Part shown: positions 54,176 through 62,981 of the stretch, one piece after another
Position numbering within the stretch: the first letter of the stretch is position 1
How the letters are laid out: the number at the start of each line of letters is the position of its first letter
NCBI RefSeq assembly: GCF_022538055.1
Contig: NZ_JAKZAM010000002.1
Coordinates: 62,001 to 126,000, forward strand
From: Cognataquiflexum nitidum
GTDB lineage: Bacteria; Bacteroidota; Bacteroidia; Cytophagales; Cyclobacteriaceae
Direction: 5' to 3'
DNA length: 64,000 nt
The notes under the pieces: generated by a model
Told to the model about the DNA's origin: nothing
What the model saw: only the letters and a program-made list of their open reading frames with translations
Databases searched by the model: none
Translations under genes and position numbers: made by a program

Positions 54176-55405
54176 TTATTTAAAATAGGTACCGAATGCA
54201 TTATTTTTATCAAATGAGGCGATAATTGCCTCCTCTTCGATCGTTCTTTTGATGACGGGATTATTCATCCAAAACTTAGGCTTGTACTTCGCGTTTTCAA
54301 AATTGGATACATCCTCTAATTCCAAACCTGCGGAGCGAAGACCTTTTGGTTCTTTATCCAATAGTTGATACACCAGAAACTTGGATGAAACTCGTGATGG
54401 TAGCACTTTTCCGTTATAAATTAAATCATACGAGTAATCCACTTGTATAGCATCTATATTCCCAGAAATCTCAGAAAAATTAAATTGAAAAAAATGTTTC
54501 GGATTTTTAAGTTCTATATCTTTCCTCGAGTCAGCGGTAAATTCATCTGTGCCTAAGGCATGATTTATTTCGGCAGTATATTGCAGGAGTTTATTCTGAG
54601 TCACATTAAAAACGAACTTCCCAAAAGAAAAAATGGGATTAACTAATTTGGAACTTGGCTGAAATTCTATCACAACGTAGCGATTAGAATCTAAGGTATA
54701 TTGCTTGTCTAAATAAAAATCATAGTCTTTAAAAAAGTGTTCACCAAAAGGTTTTGCAATCCGGGAGTGATCATTTCCGGTTACTGCCGAATAGATACTA
54801 TTTGCAACTGTTAGGTATGAAAAATTTGTGAAAGACATGAATAGATTTGTCGAATCATATCTTATTCTTGCAAAGCGTGCTTGGTCTATTTTTAATTTAT
54901 CGATACCATTTGCCGAATAAGCTATATCGTAAAATGCCTCGATCCATTCTGTAGCTTTAGAATCAATAGAGGCAGTTTGCCTATAAAATGCCTTACCATA
55001 TTCAATAGAGCTATTTTTCAGAACATTCAGCACACATAATGCTATATCTTGAACCGGCACGTCTGTTACCGATATTTCATCAAGGACTATTTCTCTTGGA
55101 TCAAGATGTATGGTCATAATAGGTTCTACAGAGATCGGCCTTTTGATCGTATAATAGGCTAAATGACTAATTATAAGGGTGTCTTGACCAATTGATAAGC
55201 CAGAGATCTCAAAATCACCGTTTTCATTACTGATTGTTGCCTTCTTACTCTGACTTGCCAAAATATAGGCAAACGAAATAGGCTCCCCAGAATTCATATC
55301 TATCAACGAACCAGAGATACTCTGACCATACAATGATGAGGTGAAGATTGAAAGAACAAGAAACATGAAAGTTTTGGTTTTTCTTAAATCAAATTTCAAA
55401 TGCAT
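54176..55405 (-). CDS. exported protein with carboxypeptidase-regulatory-like domain
   Basis: The 409-residue protein has a signal peptide (FMFLVLSIFTSSLYGQ) and a carboxypeptidase-D-regulatory-like beta domain (SGSLIDMNSGEPISFAYI ... ENGDFEISGL) over about residues 28-115. A 290-residue beta-rich domain follows with no catalytic motif. Similar Bacteroidota proteins are annotated only as carboxypeptidase-like regulatory domain proteins. It should be periplasmic or at the outer membrane. Repeat copies R1 and R2 flank it on both sides. Confidence 0.8.
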   Translation of the reverse strand: MHLKFDLRKTKTFMFLVLSIFTSSLYGQSISGSLIDMNSGEPISFAYILASQSKKATISNENGDFEISGLSIGQDTLIISHLAYYTIKRPISVEPIMTIHLDPREIVLDEISVTDVPVQDIALCVLNVLKNSSIEYGKAFYRQTASIDSKATEWIEAFYDIAYSANGIDKLKIDQARFARIRYDSTNLFMSFTNFSYLTVANSIYSAVTGNDHSRIAKPFGEHFFKDYDFYLDKQYTLDSNRYVVIEFQPSSKLVNPIFSFGKFVFNVTQNKLLQYTAEINHALGTDEFTADSRKDIELKNPKHFFQFNFSEISGNIDAIQVDYSYDLIYNGKVLPSRVSSKFLVYQLLDKEPKGLRSAGLELEDVSNFENAKYKPKFWMNNPVIKRTIEEEAIIASFDKNNAFGTYFK

Positions 55406-55755
55406 ACTTAAGGTTTTAAGAGAAAAGGAATTTAACTTACTGTCTTTTGTAAATGTAATTGTATATGTTGGATGGAAGGATAAAAGGGTAGGACAAGGCT
55501 TTTAGAAATGATCCCTTTGGTTCCGATAGCTATCGGAATTAGCCTTGGGCCAGATGCAGGGTAGGCAAATCCCACCCAGCCGTAGCATCAGATGCTATAC
55601 TACACTCAGATGGGGGGTGTCTTTGCAATGACCGCTTACGTCCCAGGCTTTGTGCAGTTTGGGTGGAATTACTTCCGAAGCTGTACGGAATCCACCTAGT
55701 CCAGACCAAACGTTATTCTACAATTAGCGGGGTATATTTAATACAAATTCCATCA
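55406..55755. repeat. dispersed structured repeat, copy R2 and R2b
   Basis: R2 (about 55468-55617) repeats R1 nearly exactly, including TTCCGATAGCTATCGGAA at 55521-55538 and CGTAGCATCAGATGCTA. R2b follows directly (about 55621-55735) with GGGTGGAATTACTTCCG and CGGAATCCACC, which can pair as a hairpin. No gene is supported. Confidence 0.75.
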
Positions 55756-56100
55756 TCAATCTTGAGATATTACAATTTCATGCGGCTCAGGATAGCTGAG
55801 TAGTTTTTCAAAATTCACTTTCCAAAAATCCAATTCGAATAAATCACCTCTATCATCAAAAGTCAACGCAATAATTACAGGAATTTTATCCGAGTCAACG
55901 TAATTTACTTTTAATATGTCGCCACAATAAATTCTCTCTCTGTTATTTGTGAATTTAATAGTGCCCATTCCTCCATCATCTAATTCATAAACTACCTCAG
56001 GAATTGAGGAAATTCTATCCTTGAAATTAGCAACTTCCAGCATAAAGGTGATCAAAACCTTTTCCTCTTGTTTGATATATCTGCATTTTGTGGTTGTCAT
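55756..56100 (-). CDS. hypothetical protein, DUF6984-like
   Basis: The 114-residue cytosolic protein reads EEKVLITFMLEVANF at the start, then VYELDDGGMGTIKF and ALTFDDRGDLFELDFWKVNFEKL. This pattern resembles DUF6984-type proteins, often found beside toxin-immunity loci. The match is from memory of the pattern and not certain. It is flanked by repeat copies R2b and R3. Function unknown. Confidence 0.55.
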   Translation of the reverse strand: MTTTKCRYIKQEEKVLITFMLEVANFKDRISSIPEVVYELDDGGMGTIKFTNNRERIYCGDILKVNYVDSDKIPVIIALTFDDRGDLFELDFWKVNFEKLLSYPEPHEIVISQD

Positions 56101-56443
56101 AAAGTTCGACTGACATTTAAATAAGTCCCTGCTGTTTTTTTATGGATCTCTTTTCGGTCCCTTTAAAATTAAGGAATTTAGTTGTATTTGGTTTCAGACT
56201 ATCATCATATTTCTGTATACCACATTGATGGGATTGAAATAAAAGCTGGAAATTGAATTGGAAAGTTGTTGGCAAAATTCCTGTGCACTAAGAGAGAAAT
56301 CCAATTGTAAATTGGTAATGATAAAAGGGTGGAATTACAAATTCACCCAGTCCAAAATCAATCGCTAATCTACACCTAGTGGGGACTTTTGATTAAAAGC
56401 AGGGGTGGAATTACAAATAACATCCGGTCATAGGCGGTTAATT
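56101..56443. repeat. dispersed structured repeat, copy R3
   Basis: About 56322-56420 holds AAAAGGGTGGAATTACAAAT, CACCCAGTCC and CACCTAGTGGGG, a shorter form of the R1/R4 element. The GGTGGAATTAC part occurs twice. The rest of the stretch shows nothing else. Confidence 0.65.
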
Positions 56444-57022
56444 CTAATTATTCTCATCGTCTACCCGAATTATTTCTATTTGGTTGTTTTTGGAAACTGT
56501 ATATAAAACTGAATATTGATAGCCTGTATCGGGTTGGGCAATAGTCGCACGAAAAACTGGTTTATTTTCAAATACATATTCAAATTCGTTTTTCCAGATT
56601 GAGGCAATTTTTATAAAGTCATCGGATAAACTGTCTTTGAGGTCGTATTTTGTAAGGCGAGAAGGAAATTCATAACCATCCCGCTGAATTACAAAATCAG
56701 CAACATAATTGTGGGCGACAGCAATCTCAATTAAGTTCTTGTTTTCACTTCTTTTATCTGAGAATGTTTCATTAAACACCAAGCTGTCATTCAAACAATA
56801 AAATTTCATGTAGTAATGAGTGTCAGATATTAAAGTGTCAAAATCCACCACAGAGTGATCCGTTTGATAATAATAAAATATAGTATCTCGATTTTCATTG
56901 CGATTTTCATGCTCGATCAATTCCTTACCTTCGTTAAGGATTAAATTCAAGTCGTTTTTTTCATCTTTAGAATTACAAGAGAAAAGGACAAGAATCGCAA
57001 GTAGGCTAACCAAAATCTTCAT
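56444..57022 (-). CDS. small lipoprotein, unknown
   Basis: The 192-residue protein has a lipoprotein signal with lipobox LFSC at residue 16 (LLAILVLFSCNSKDEKN). The mature part is acidic, with Asp/Asn-rich segments and a final beta-rich stretch (YQYSVLYTVSKNNQIEIIRV). No family is recognised. It would sit on a membrane facing the periplasm. Repeats R3 and R4 flank it. Confidence 0.65.
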   Translation of the reverse strand: MKILVSLLAILVLFSCNSKDEKNDLNLILNEGKELIEHENRNENRDTIFYYYQTDHSVVDFDTLISDTHYYMKFYCLNDSLVFNETFSDKRSENKNLIEIAVAHNYVADFVIQRDGYEFPSRLTKYDLKDSLSDDFIKIASIWKNEFEYVFENKPVFRATIAQPDTGYQYSVLYTVSKNNQIEIIRVDDENN

Positions 57023-57214
57023 AGGTCTTAAAATTTAAATTCCAGCAATAGATTCTAAGAAACATAGTTCAATTGGGATTGAATTTGGGAATTCCAATTG
57101 CATCCCTATTGCTATCGTGGATGGAAGGATAAAAGGGTGGAATTACAAATCCCACCCAGTCGCAGCATTTGGCGCTTGACTACGCCCAAGATGGGGATTT
57201 AAATGAAATGGATG
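57023..57214. repeat. dispersed structured repeat, copy R4
   Basis: About 57094-57202: ATTGCATCCCTATTGCTATCG, GGATGGAAGGATAAAAGGG, GGTGGAATTACAAATCCCAC, GTCGCAGCATTTGGCGC and CCCAAGATGGGG. It combines the front of R1 with the GGTGGAATTAC part of R3. Confidence 0.75.
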
Positions 57215-57715
57215 TTATCCGGTTTGATTGTATTTTTTTTCAATTTGTTTTCTTAAAAATCTCACCCAAAAATTCCAGGTCGTTGTTTTTTTATTTTCAG
57301 AAAAATTATTTTCAAGCTTATCAAATGCGTCTTCAATTAAGGCATTGTGTAGAGAACGAATTCCTAAAATCCAACTTAGAGTTCCTTCACCTACAGTATT
57401 CATATCAATAGTATGCTTGATTTCAGTTTTTTTATCGGTCAGGTCTCTTAACTCAAATTTATGAATTCCATTAAATCCATTGGGTTTTAAAAATCGAAAC
57501 TGAATTACTTCACTTGGATGATACGTTTCCACCAAATATCTTATTGGGCCGTGTCCTCCTTTCGCTCCAATTTTTAGTCCTTCCCTAAATTTCATAGCTG
57601 GCCATTTTTCTGTTGGCCAAATCCTATCCTCTTCCGTTGATAAAGTTTTTATCATCTCGACCACCTTATATTTCGGTTGGTGAATTATTCGCTTATGGAT
57701 ATTAAGTACTTTCAA
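57215..57715 (-). CDS. SRPBCC-fold protein
   Basis: The 166-residue protein looks like a START/SRPBCC helix-grip domain. The first strand and helix (KRIIHQPKYKVVEMIKTLS) are followed by alternating strands (GPIRYLVETYHPSEVIQFRF, IHKFELRDLTDKKTEIKHTI). The long final helix is ALIEDAFDKLENNF. The family binds hydrophobic ligands or catalyses cyclisations; none can be named here. It lies 38 bp after the amidase gene on the same strand. Confidence 0.7.
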   Translation of the reverse strand: MKVLNIHKRIIHQPKYKVVEMIKTLSTEEDRIWPTEKWPAMKFREGLKIGAKGGHGPIRYLVETYHPSEVIQFRFLKPNGFNGIHKFELRDLTDKKTEIKHTIDMNTVGEGTLSWILGIRSLHNALIEDAFDKLENNFSENKKTTTWNFWVRFLRKQIEKKYNQTG

Positions 57716-57752
57716 TTTATTTCAAGCTCCTTTTACTATTCTTTCACCTTTG

Positions 57753-59291
57753 TCAAACAGGTGGATGCTGCAAGTTCCAGTCTGTTGCTTTTTCATAGGC
57801 ATGACCAATCCGGCACAACATTGCTTCTTCCAAAAAACCGCCAGAAAGCTGCATCGTGTAGGGAAGCCCCTTATCGGAGAATCCACAGGGAACGACCAAT
57901 GCCGGGGTTCCCGCATAGTTATGAGGAAACGCAAAGAAAGCCGGATGCTTCGTAGAGGAAGCCTTGAGGATTTTGGAAATCGCTTCATTCCAATGGGTAA
58001 GGGATTTGTACTGTAATCCTTCGGGAATAGCAAAGGGGCTGCCTGCCGCAGGGGAAAGCATGGCATCAACCTCGGAAAGCATGGCTCGAAAGGCTGTGCT
58101 GAAGGATTCCCGGATTTGCCGGATATCAGCAATCTCGGATGGATTTACCCGATGACCAATTTCTAGAAACTCCCGAAAATATGCTCCATATTCCTCTGAC
58201 CGTGAAGGGAAATTTGCCTCATGGGCTTTGGCTGCCTCTGCAGCGCAGAGTAGGATCCAGGTCTTTACAACTTTCGTAAGATCCGGAACCTTTACCTCCA
58301 CAATTTCAGCTCCCAGGCCCTCCAATACTTCTATGACGCGCTCAATTGCACTGGCTAATCCTGGATCCACACCATTCAGCGCATACTCGCGGTCAAATCC
58401 TATCCGAAGTCCTGCGACACCTTTGTCAATATCTTTAAGCATATCCGGGACCGGTTCGCTTAGGGAGGTAGCATCGTTGGGATCTTCACCGGCAATCGCC
58501 TCAAGCATGATGGCAGCATCTGCGACACATCTGGTCATGGGTCCTACATGGTCCAATGATTCTGCAAGTGGAAGCACGCCATGCCGACTGACTCGGCCAT
58601 AGGAGGGTTTGAGGCCCACAATGCCGTTTGCCATTGATGGGAAACGTATGGATCCTCCAGTGTCAGTGCCCAATGATCCGAAACATAGTCCGGCAGCAGT
58701 GGCCACACCCGACCCACTGGACGATCCACCCGCCCACAAATCTTTCCCCCAGGGGTTATTCGGTATCTTAAAATCAGGGTGATATCCAACCATGGCGCCT
58801 TCTGTGAGATTTAGTTTTCCCAGCAATACGGCGCCTGCAGCTTCCAGTTTGCTCACCACTGTAGCGTCAAAGTCGGGCACGAAGTCGCTTAATACCTTCA
58901 GTCCGCCTGTGGTAGGTACTCCTTTGGTGTAGCAAAGGTCTTTTACTGCAATCGGAACCCCATGCAAGAATCCGCGGTATTTTCCTGCTTCAAGTTCTTT
59001 GTCCAGTTCCCTTGCCCTTTCCAATGCTGTATTTTTCATTACGGTGAGGAAGCTGTGCAGGCTGGCATCAACCGTTTCAATCCGGTCGAGCATGAGTTGG
59101 GTAAGGTCAAAAGATGAAATCTCATTTGATTTGATCATCTTAGAGATTTCAACAATCGTTTTGTAGTGTAAGGGTGATTCACCTTGTATGTCTATCCCTG
59201 ATTGCTTGTAAGTGCATCCGATGGGAATAAATATGGCCAGGCTTCCTAAACCCATTTGACCGATAAATTTGCGTCTTGAAGTGGTTAGCAT
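57753..59291 (-). CDS. exported amidase (amidase signature family)
   Basis: The 512-residue enzyme has an N-terminal twin-arginine signal (TTSRRKFIGQMG) that ends in a lipobox (IPIGC), so it should be exported folded and lipid-anchored. The catalytic Ser-cisSer-Lys triad lies in AVKDLCYTKG (Lys), GGSSSGSGVATAAG and GTDTGGSIRFPS. The family hydrolyses amides such as those of gatA-like or bacterial aliphatic amidases. The substrate is unknown. The FPHNYAGTPALVVPCG tail is typical. Confidence 0.92.
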   Translation of the reverse strand: MLTTSRRKFIGQMGLGSLAIFIPIGCTYKQSGIDIQGESPLHYKTIVEISKMIKSNEISSFDLTQLMLDRIETVDASLHSFLTVMKNTALERARELDKELEAGKYRGFLHGVPIAVKDLCYTKGVPTTGGLKVLSDFVPDFDATVVSKLEAAGAVLLGKLNLTEGAMVGYHPDFKIPNNPWGKDLWAGGSSSGSGVATAAGLCFGSLGTDTGGSIRFPSMANGIVGLKPSYGRVSRHGVLPLAESLDHVGPMTRCVADAAIMLEAIAGEDPNDATSLSEPVPDMLKDIDKGVAGLRIGFDREYALNGVDPGLASAIERVIEVLEGLGAEIVEVKVPDLTKVVKTWILLCAAEAAKAHEANFPSRSEEYGAYFREFLEIGHRVNPSEIADIRQIRESFSTAFRAMLSEVDAMLSPAAGSPFAIPEGLQYKSLTHWNEAISKILKASSTKHPAFFAFPHNYAGTPALVVPCGFSDKGLPYTMQLSGGFLEEAMLCRIGHAYEKATDWNLQHPPV

Positions 59292-59410
59292 GATATCTTC
59301 TTATTTATGCATTAGCATTGTCAGTTTGTGTATGATTAGCTGCTGTGTATGCATACCCAATTTAGAAAAAAAATCGGTAGTGCCCGAGCAATTAATAACA
59401 CCACACGTTT

Positions 59411-59815
59411 TTACTCTAATTCACCTGAAAGCCAATGTAAAGTATTAAGTACAAACTGTTTCCAATCATATCCTATAAGATTCATTCCTGCAGCTTGTTT
59501 TGGGCCATCTTCAGTATCAAAGAGCATTGCAGCAAAACCATTGGAGTCTCCAAACGCCACAACTTTTCCTTTTCCAATTGTTCCGGCTAATCCTTGGGAA
59601 TTTCCTTCGTTTTTGGTTGTAAAGTCGAATGGAAGAGCTGTTATAATCATTACAATGCCAAAGCGCTTTAAATATTCAGGCGTAAATTCTAAGCTATCAA
59701 CGATTGTTTGATATCCATTATTTTTGGCAAGGTCAGTGAAGGGATTGATAAAATCCCACTGAATAAAAAAGTTATGGTGAGCACCATCTAAAAGAATCTT
59801 TGGCCCTTTTCTCCC
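59411..59815 (-). pseudogene. N-terminally truncated hypothetical protein (ThuA/GATase-like fold)
   Basis: The frame is open from 59815 and reads KGPKILLDGAHHNFF, QTIVDSLEFTPEYLKRFGIV and KVVAFGDSNGFAAM. This is the pattern of DUF4350/ThuA-like class I amidotransferase folds. No start codon exists before the conserved part, and the sequence upstream is the dispersed repeat R5. An internal ATG at 59650 would give only 79 residues. The front of the gene has been cut off. Confidence 0.65.
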
Positions 59816-59865
59816 TGTCGTAGCATCAGGACTTTGACAACGTCTAGTGGGTGGATGGCGATGGC
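59813..59865. repeat. dispersed structured repeat, partial copy R5
   Basis: CCTGTCGTAGCATCAGGAC followed by CAACGTCTAGTGGGTGG matches the tail of the R1/R4 element. It joins the truncated gene to the sequence left of the IS3 element; CGACAATTGTCG, a perfect palindrome, follows near 59879-59890. Confidence 0.6.
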
Positions 59866-59963
59866 GCTAGGCGTATCCGCGACAATTGTCGGGATGAAAT
59901 TACTGTCTCGTCCTGAAAATGGTTGACACTTTTGTTGTTTGAAATTAGTTATTGTTTCAATTT

Positions 59964-60956
59964 CTAAAGAGTTTCTATTATCTTACAATACCACGATGAA
60001 GCGGAGGCAAGCTCTGCTGAGGAGCAACTTGCCAAGGAATAGTCGTTTGGTCCGATAGCGTTGCTATTTTCAGACCGGGCCTTAATAGGTTCGGTCTTCT
60101 TTTTCCAATTGTATTTTTTACCAATAACGCGTTCGGTATCATGCCTTTTAAAACCTTTGTCATGTACTTGGTTTGGAGTAAGATTTCCCAACCCTTCGTG
60201 CGGTCTCATATCATTATAGATTTTGATAATCTGACTGATGTATTTTTTCGGGTAGGCATTTGTTTCTCCTGCAATATCCACCAACCACTCTTCTTTTAGA
60301 ATTCCGTTAACCCTTTCCGCTATGGCATTTTCTTGTGGGGAGGCAGGCTTTGTCATACTTATCCACACATTTTTCTTTTTCAAAAGGTCTGTATAATCAT
60401 AACTACAGTACTGTACCCCCCGGTCTGAATGATGGACCAGAGAATGATCAACTATGTTCTTTTGAAACAAAAAAGCCATATTCAGAGCATAAAGTGCTGA
60501 TTCAGCTTTCAGGTCCTGAGAAAGATTCCATCCCACTATTTTCTGGGAATACGCATCCGTGATAAGGTACAGATACATGACTTCTCCGTTTAGTTCGACA
60601 TAGGTAATATCGGAAACCCATAACTGGTTAGGCCTGGAGACAACCATGTTTTCTACAAGGTTTTGGTATTTCCTGAGCCAATGATGGCTTTGGGTTGTGA
60701 AAAACTTCCTTTTTCTTTTGCTTACCAATAACCCGTTCATGCGAAGCAGATCAAACAGTTTATCTCTGCCTATTTTGATTTTAAGTCTGATTAAATCCCT
60801 CTCAATCAGGGGGTACATCTTCCTCAATCCCCATCTGGATGTTTTAGCCTTCTTTCTTATCCTTAAAACAAGACTTAAAACCAACTCTTCCTCAAATGCT
60901 TCGCGGCAAATATAATTTAAAGCTTTATAGTAGCCTTGCCTGCTTTTGCCAAACAA
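59964..60956 (-). CDS. IS3-family transposase OrfB
   Basis: The 330-residue integrase-like part has the DDE triad: WVSDITYV (Asp), HHSDRGVQYCS (Asp) and ENAIAERVNGILKEEW (Glu). The frame stays open upstream to about 61020 as WCQTVQRLREEESEVSLAQLCGLFG in a -1 frame relative to orfA (key part LREEESEVSLAQLC), so a programmed frameshift would make the OrfAB fusion. The start at 60956 is only the first possible codon downstream. The C-terminal 35 residues look unlike the family and may come from read-through. Confidence 0.88.
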   Translation of the reverse strand: MFGKSRQGYYKALNYICREAFEEELVLSLVLRIRKKAKTSRWGLRKMYPLIERDLIRLKIKIGRDKLFDLLRMNGLLVSKRKRKFFTTQSHHWLRKYQNLVENMVVSRPNQLWVSDITYVELNGEVMYLYLITDAYSQKIVGWNLSQDLKAESALYALNMAFLFQKNIVDHSLVHHSDRGVQYCSYDYTDLLKKKNVWISMTKPASPQENAIAERVNGILKEEWLVDIAGETNAYPKKYISQIIKIYNDMRPHEGLGNLTPNQVHDKGFKRHDTERVIGKKYNWKKKTEPIKARSENSNAIGPNDYSLASCSSAELASASSWYCKIIETL

Positions 60957-60976
60957 TCCACAAAGTTGAGCCAGAC

Positions 60977-61369
60977 TTACCTCCGATTCTTCTTCTCTGA
61001 GTCTTTGAACTGTTTGGCACCAGACTTTTTTTCAAGATCCAGACCATATTCTTCTTTGGCAATATCGACCATGATCTGATATGCCCTCCCCTTCAATCGG
61101 CTGAGTTTAAGCTCTTCTTCAAGTTGCCTGATACGGCCTTTTAACTCACCGGTGGAATCTTGTTTCTCTGACATGTCTCTTAAAATAGGAAGAGGATCTT
61201 TCGGAACTCTTCTTTCAAGACCGGCAAAAATCCTCATCCATTCCAAGATAGCGGATTTGCTTTTTATTCCATAAACATTCCTTGCCTGTTCTTTGGTTAA
61301 AGTACCTGACAATACTTCCATGACTATTTTTCTCCTTGAATCTTCAGAGAATTTTTCTGATTCACGCAT
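60977..61369 (-). CDS. IS3-family OrfA (helix-turn-helix protein)
   Basis: The 130-residue protein has the OrfA helix-turn-helix (SRRKIVMEVLSGTLTKEQARNVYGIKSKSAILEW shortened: KIVMEVLSGTLTKEQA) and a leucine-zipper-like helix (GRIRQLEEELKLSRLKGRA). It binds the IS ends and the fusion partner OrfB. It ends in an A/G-rich stretch where the -1 frame begins. Confidence 0.85.
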   Translation of the reverse strand: MRESEKFSEDSRRKIVMEVLSGTLTKEQARNVYGIKSKSAILEWMRIFAGLERRVPKDPLPILRDMSEKQDSTGELKGRIRQLEEELKLSRLKGRAYQIMVDIAKEEYGLDLEKKSGAKQFKDSEKKNRR

Positions 61370-61432
61370 TTTGTCCGTGTATAGGTTTACAATTTTGAAT
61401 TAAATTGTGTCAACCTATTTCAGTACATGACC

Positions 61433-62890
61433 GCATTTTTTTATAGACTCCTATTCCGACCCGGAACGGGTCACATATTTATAGAAAATCATTGAATCAA
61501 ATGTTGGCCGATCGGGAACCGGTCGAATGATTTTCGTTACGAATATTTTTATTCGACCCCTTCAGGATCGGAGGGTCTGATAGTTTGTTTTTTCAATTAT
61601 AAATATTTCATCCCTTTGGGATGGGAGAGACGTTTGTTTATACCGTTGAGGCATTTTTTTAAGACTCCTATTCCGACCCGGAACGGGTCACATATTTATA
61701 GAAAATCATTGAATCGAATGTCGCCCGACCGGGAACCGGTCGAATGATTTTCTACGAATATTTTTTATTCGACCCCTTCAGGGTCGGTTGGTCTGATCGG
61801 TTTTTTTTTCAATTATAAATATTTCATCCCTTTGGGATGGGAGAGATGTTTGTTTATACTATTGAGGCATTTTTTTATAGACTCCTATTCCGACCCGGAA
61901 CGGGTCACATATTTATAGAAAATCATTGAATCAAATGTCGCCCGACCGGGAACCGGTCGAATGGTATTCGCTACGAATATTTTTTAATTCGACCCCTTCA
62001 TTGTCGGAGTTTCTGATCGGTTGGTTGTTTAATTATAAATATTTCATCCCTTTGGGATGGGAGAGATGTTTGCTTATACCATTGAGGCATTTTTTTATAG
62101 ACTCCTATTCCGACCCGGAACGGGTCACATATTTATAGAAAATCATTGAATCAAATGTCGCCCGACCGGGAACCGGTCGAATGGTATTCGCTACGAATAT
62201 TTTTTAATTCGACCCCTTCATTGTCGGAGTTTCTGATCGGTTGGTTGTTTAATTATAAATATTTCATCCCTTTGGGATGGGAGAGATGTTTGCTTATACC
62301 ATTGAGGCATTTTTTTATAGACTCCTATTCCGACCCGGAACGGGTCACATATTTATAGAAAATCATTGAATCAAATGTCGCCCGACCGGGAACCTGTCGA
62401 ATGATTTTCGATACGAATATTTTTATTCGACCCCTTCAGGGTCGGTGGGTCTGATCGGTTGGTTGTTCAATTATAAATATCTCATCCCTTTGGGATGGAA
62501 GAGACGTTTGTTTATAGCGTTTAGTTTTTTTCTTGTTGGATCCTATTTCGACCCGGAACGGGTCACATATTTATAGAAAATCATTGAATCAAATGTCGCC
62601 CGACCGGGAACCGGTCGAATGGTATTCGCTACGAATATTTTTTAATTCGACCCCTTCATTGTCGGAGTTTCTGATCGGTTGGTTGTTTAATTATAAATAT
62701 TTCATTCCTTTGGGATGGGAGAGATGTTTGCTTATACCATTGAGGCATTTTTTTATGGGCTCCAATTACGACCCGGAACAGGTCACATATTTATAGAAAC
62801 GATTAAACCGAACGTTGCCCGACCGGGAACCGGTCGAATGATTTTGGTACGAATTATTTCTCCATCCCTTTTGGAGAGGAGTTTCAATTA
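61433..62890. repeat. array of seven 217-220 bp palindromic units
   Basis: The marker GACCCGGAACGGGTC starts at 61458, 61675, 61892, 62112, 62332, 62550 and (as GACCCGGAACAGGTC) 62770, with periods of 217, 217, 220, 220, 218 and 220 bp. Each unit holds up to four short palindromes; in unit two these are at 61675-61689, 61727-61741 (GACCGGGAACCGGTC), 61771-61785 (GACCCCTTCAGGGTC) and 61825-61839 (CATCCCTTTGGGATG). Units three and four are identical. Unit seven is partial. Short frames through the units are repeats of one another and not genes. A Y1 transposase gene follows 92 bp later. Confidence 0.9.
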
Positions 62891-62981
62891 TTTAAACGTT
62901 TAATATCGACTTAAAATTTTGAATTCATTTCCCTTTTAGAGAACTTATTCCTTCTGATTATTTTACTTAAAAACCTTCGCC

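Larger units (their letters stand above)
59904..61432 (-). mobile_element. IS3-family insertion sequence
   Basis: The element carries orfA and orfB on the minus strand. Terminal inverted repeats are 59904-59929 and 61407-61432; they match at 20 of 26 positions and share GGTTGACAC at the inner end. The length is about 1.53 kb. Flanking trinucleotides (TAC left, GCA right) do not match, so no target-site duplication is visible. Confidence 0.88.

Noticed and set aside
53888-59865. A proven integron
   Set aside because: No integrase gene and no attC consensus were found; only the cassette-like layout is reported as a finding.
59978-60163. 61-codon minus-strand frame at the IS3 end
   Set aside because: It is another frame of the orfB 3' end and has no support of its own.
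61433-62890. CRISPR array
   Set aside because: Units are 217-220 bp and similar throughout, with no unique spacers and no cas genes.
61926-62903. Repeated short plus-strand frames beginning MNQMSPDREPVEW
   Set aside because: They are translations of the palindromic units; the unit length is mostly not a multiple of three and no family or start signal supports them.
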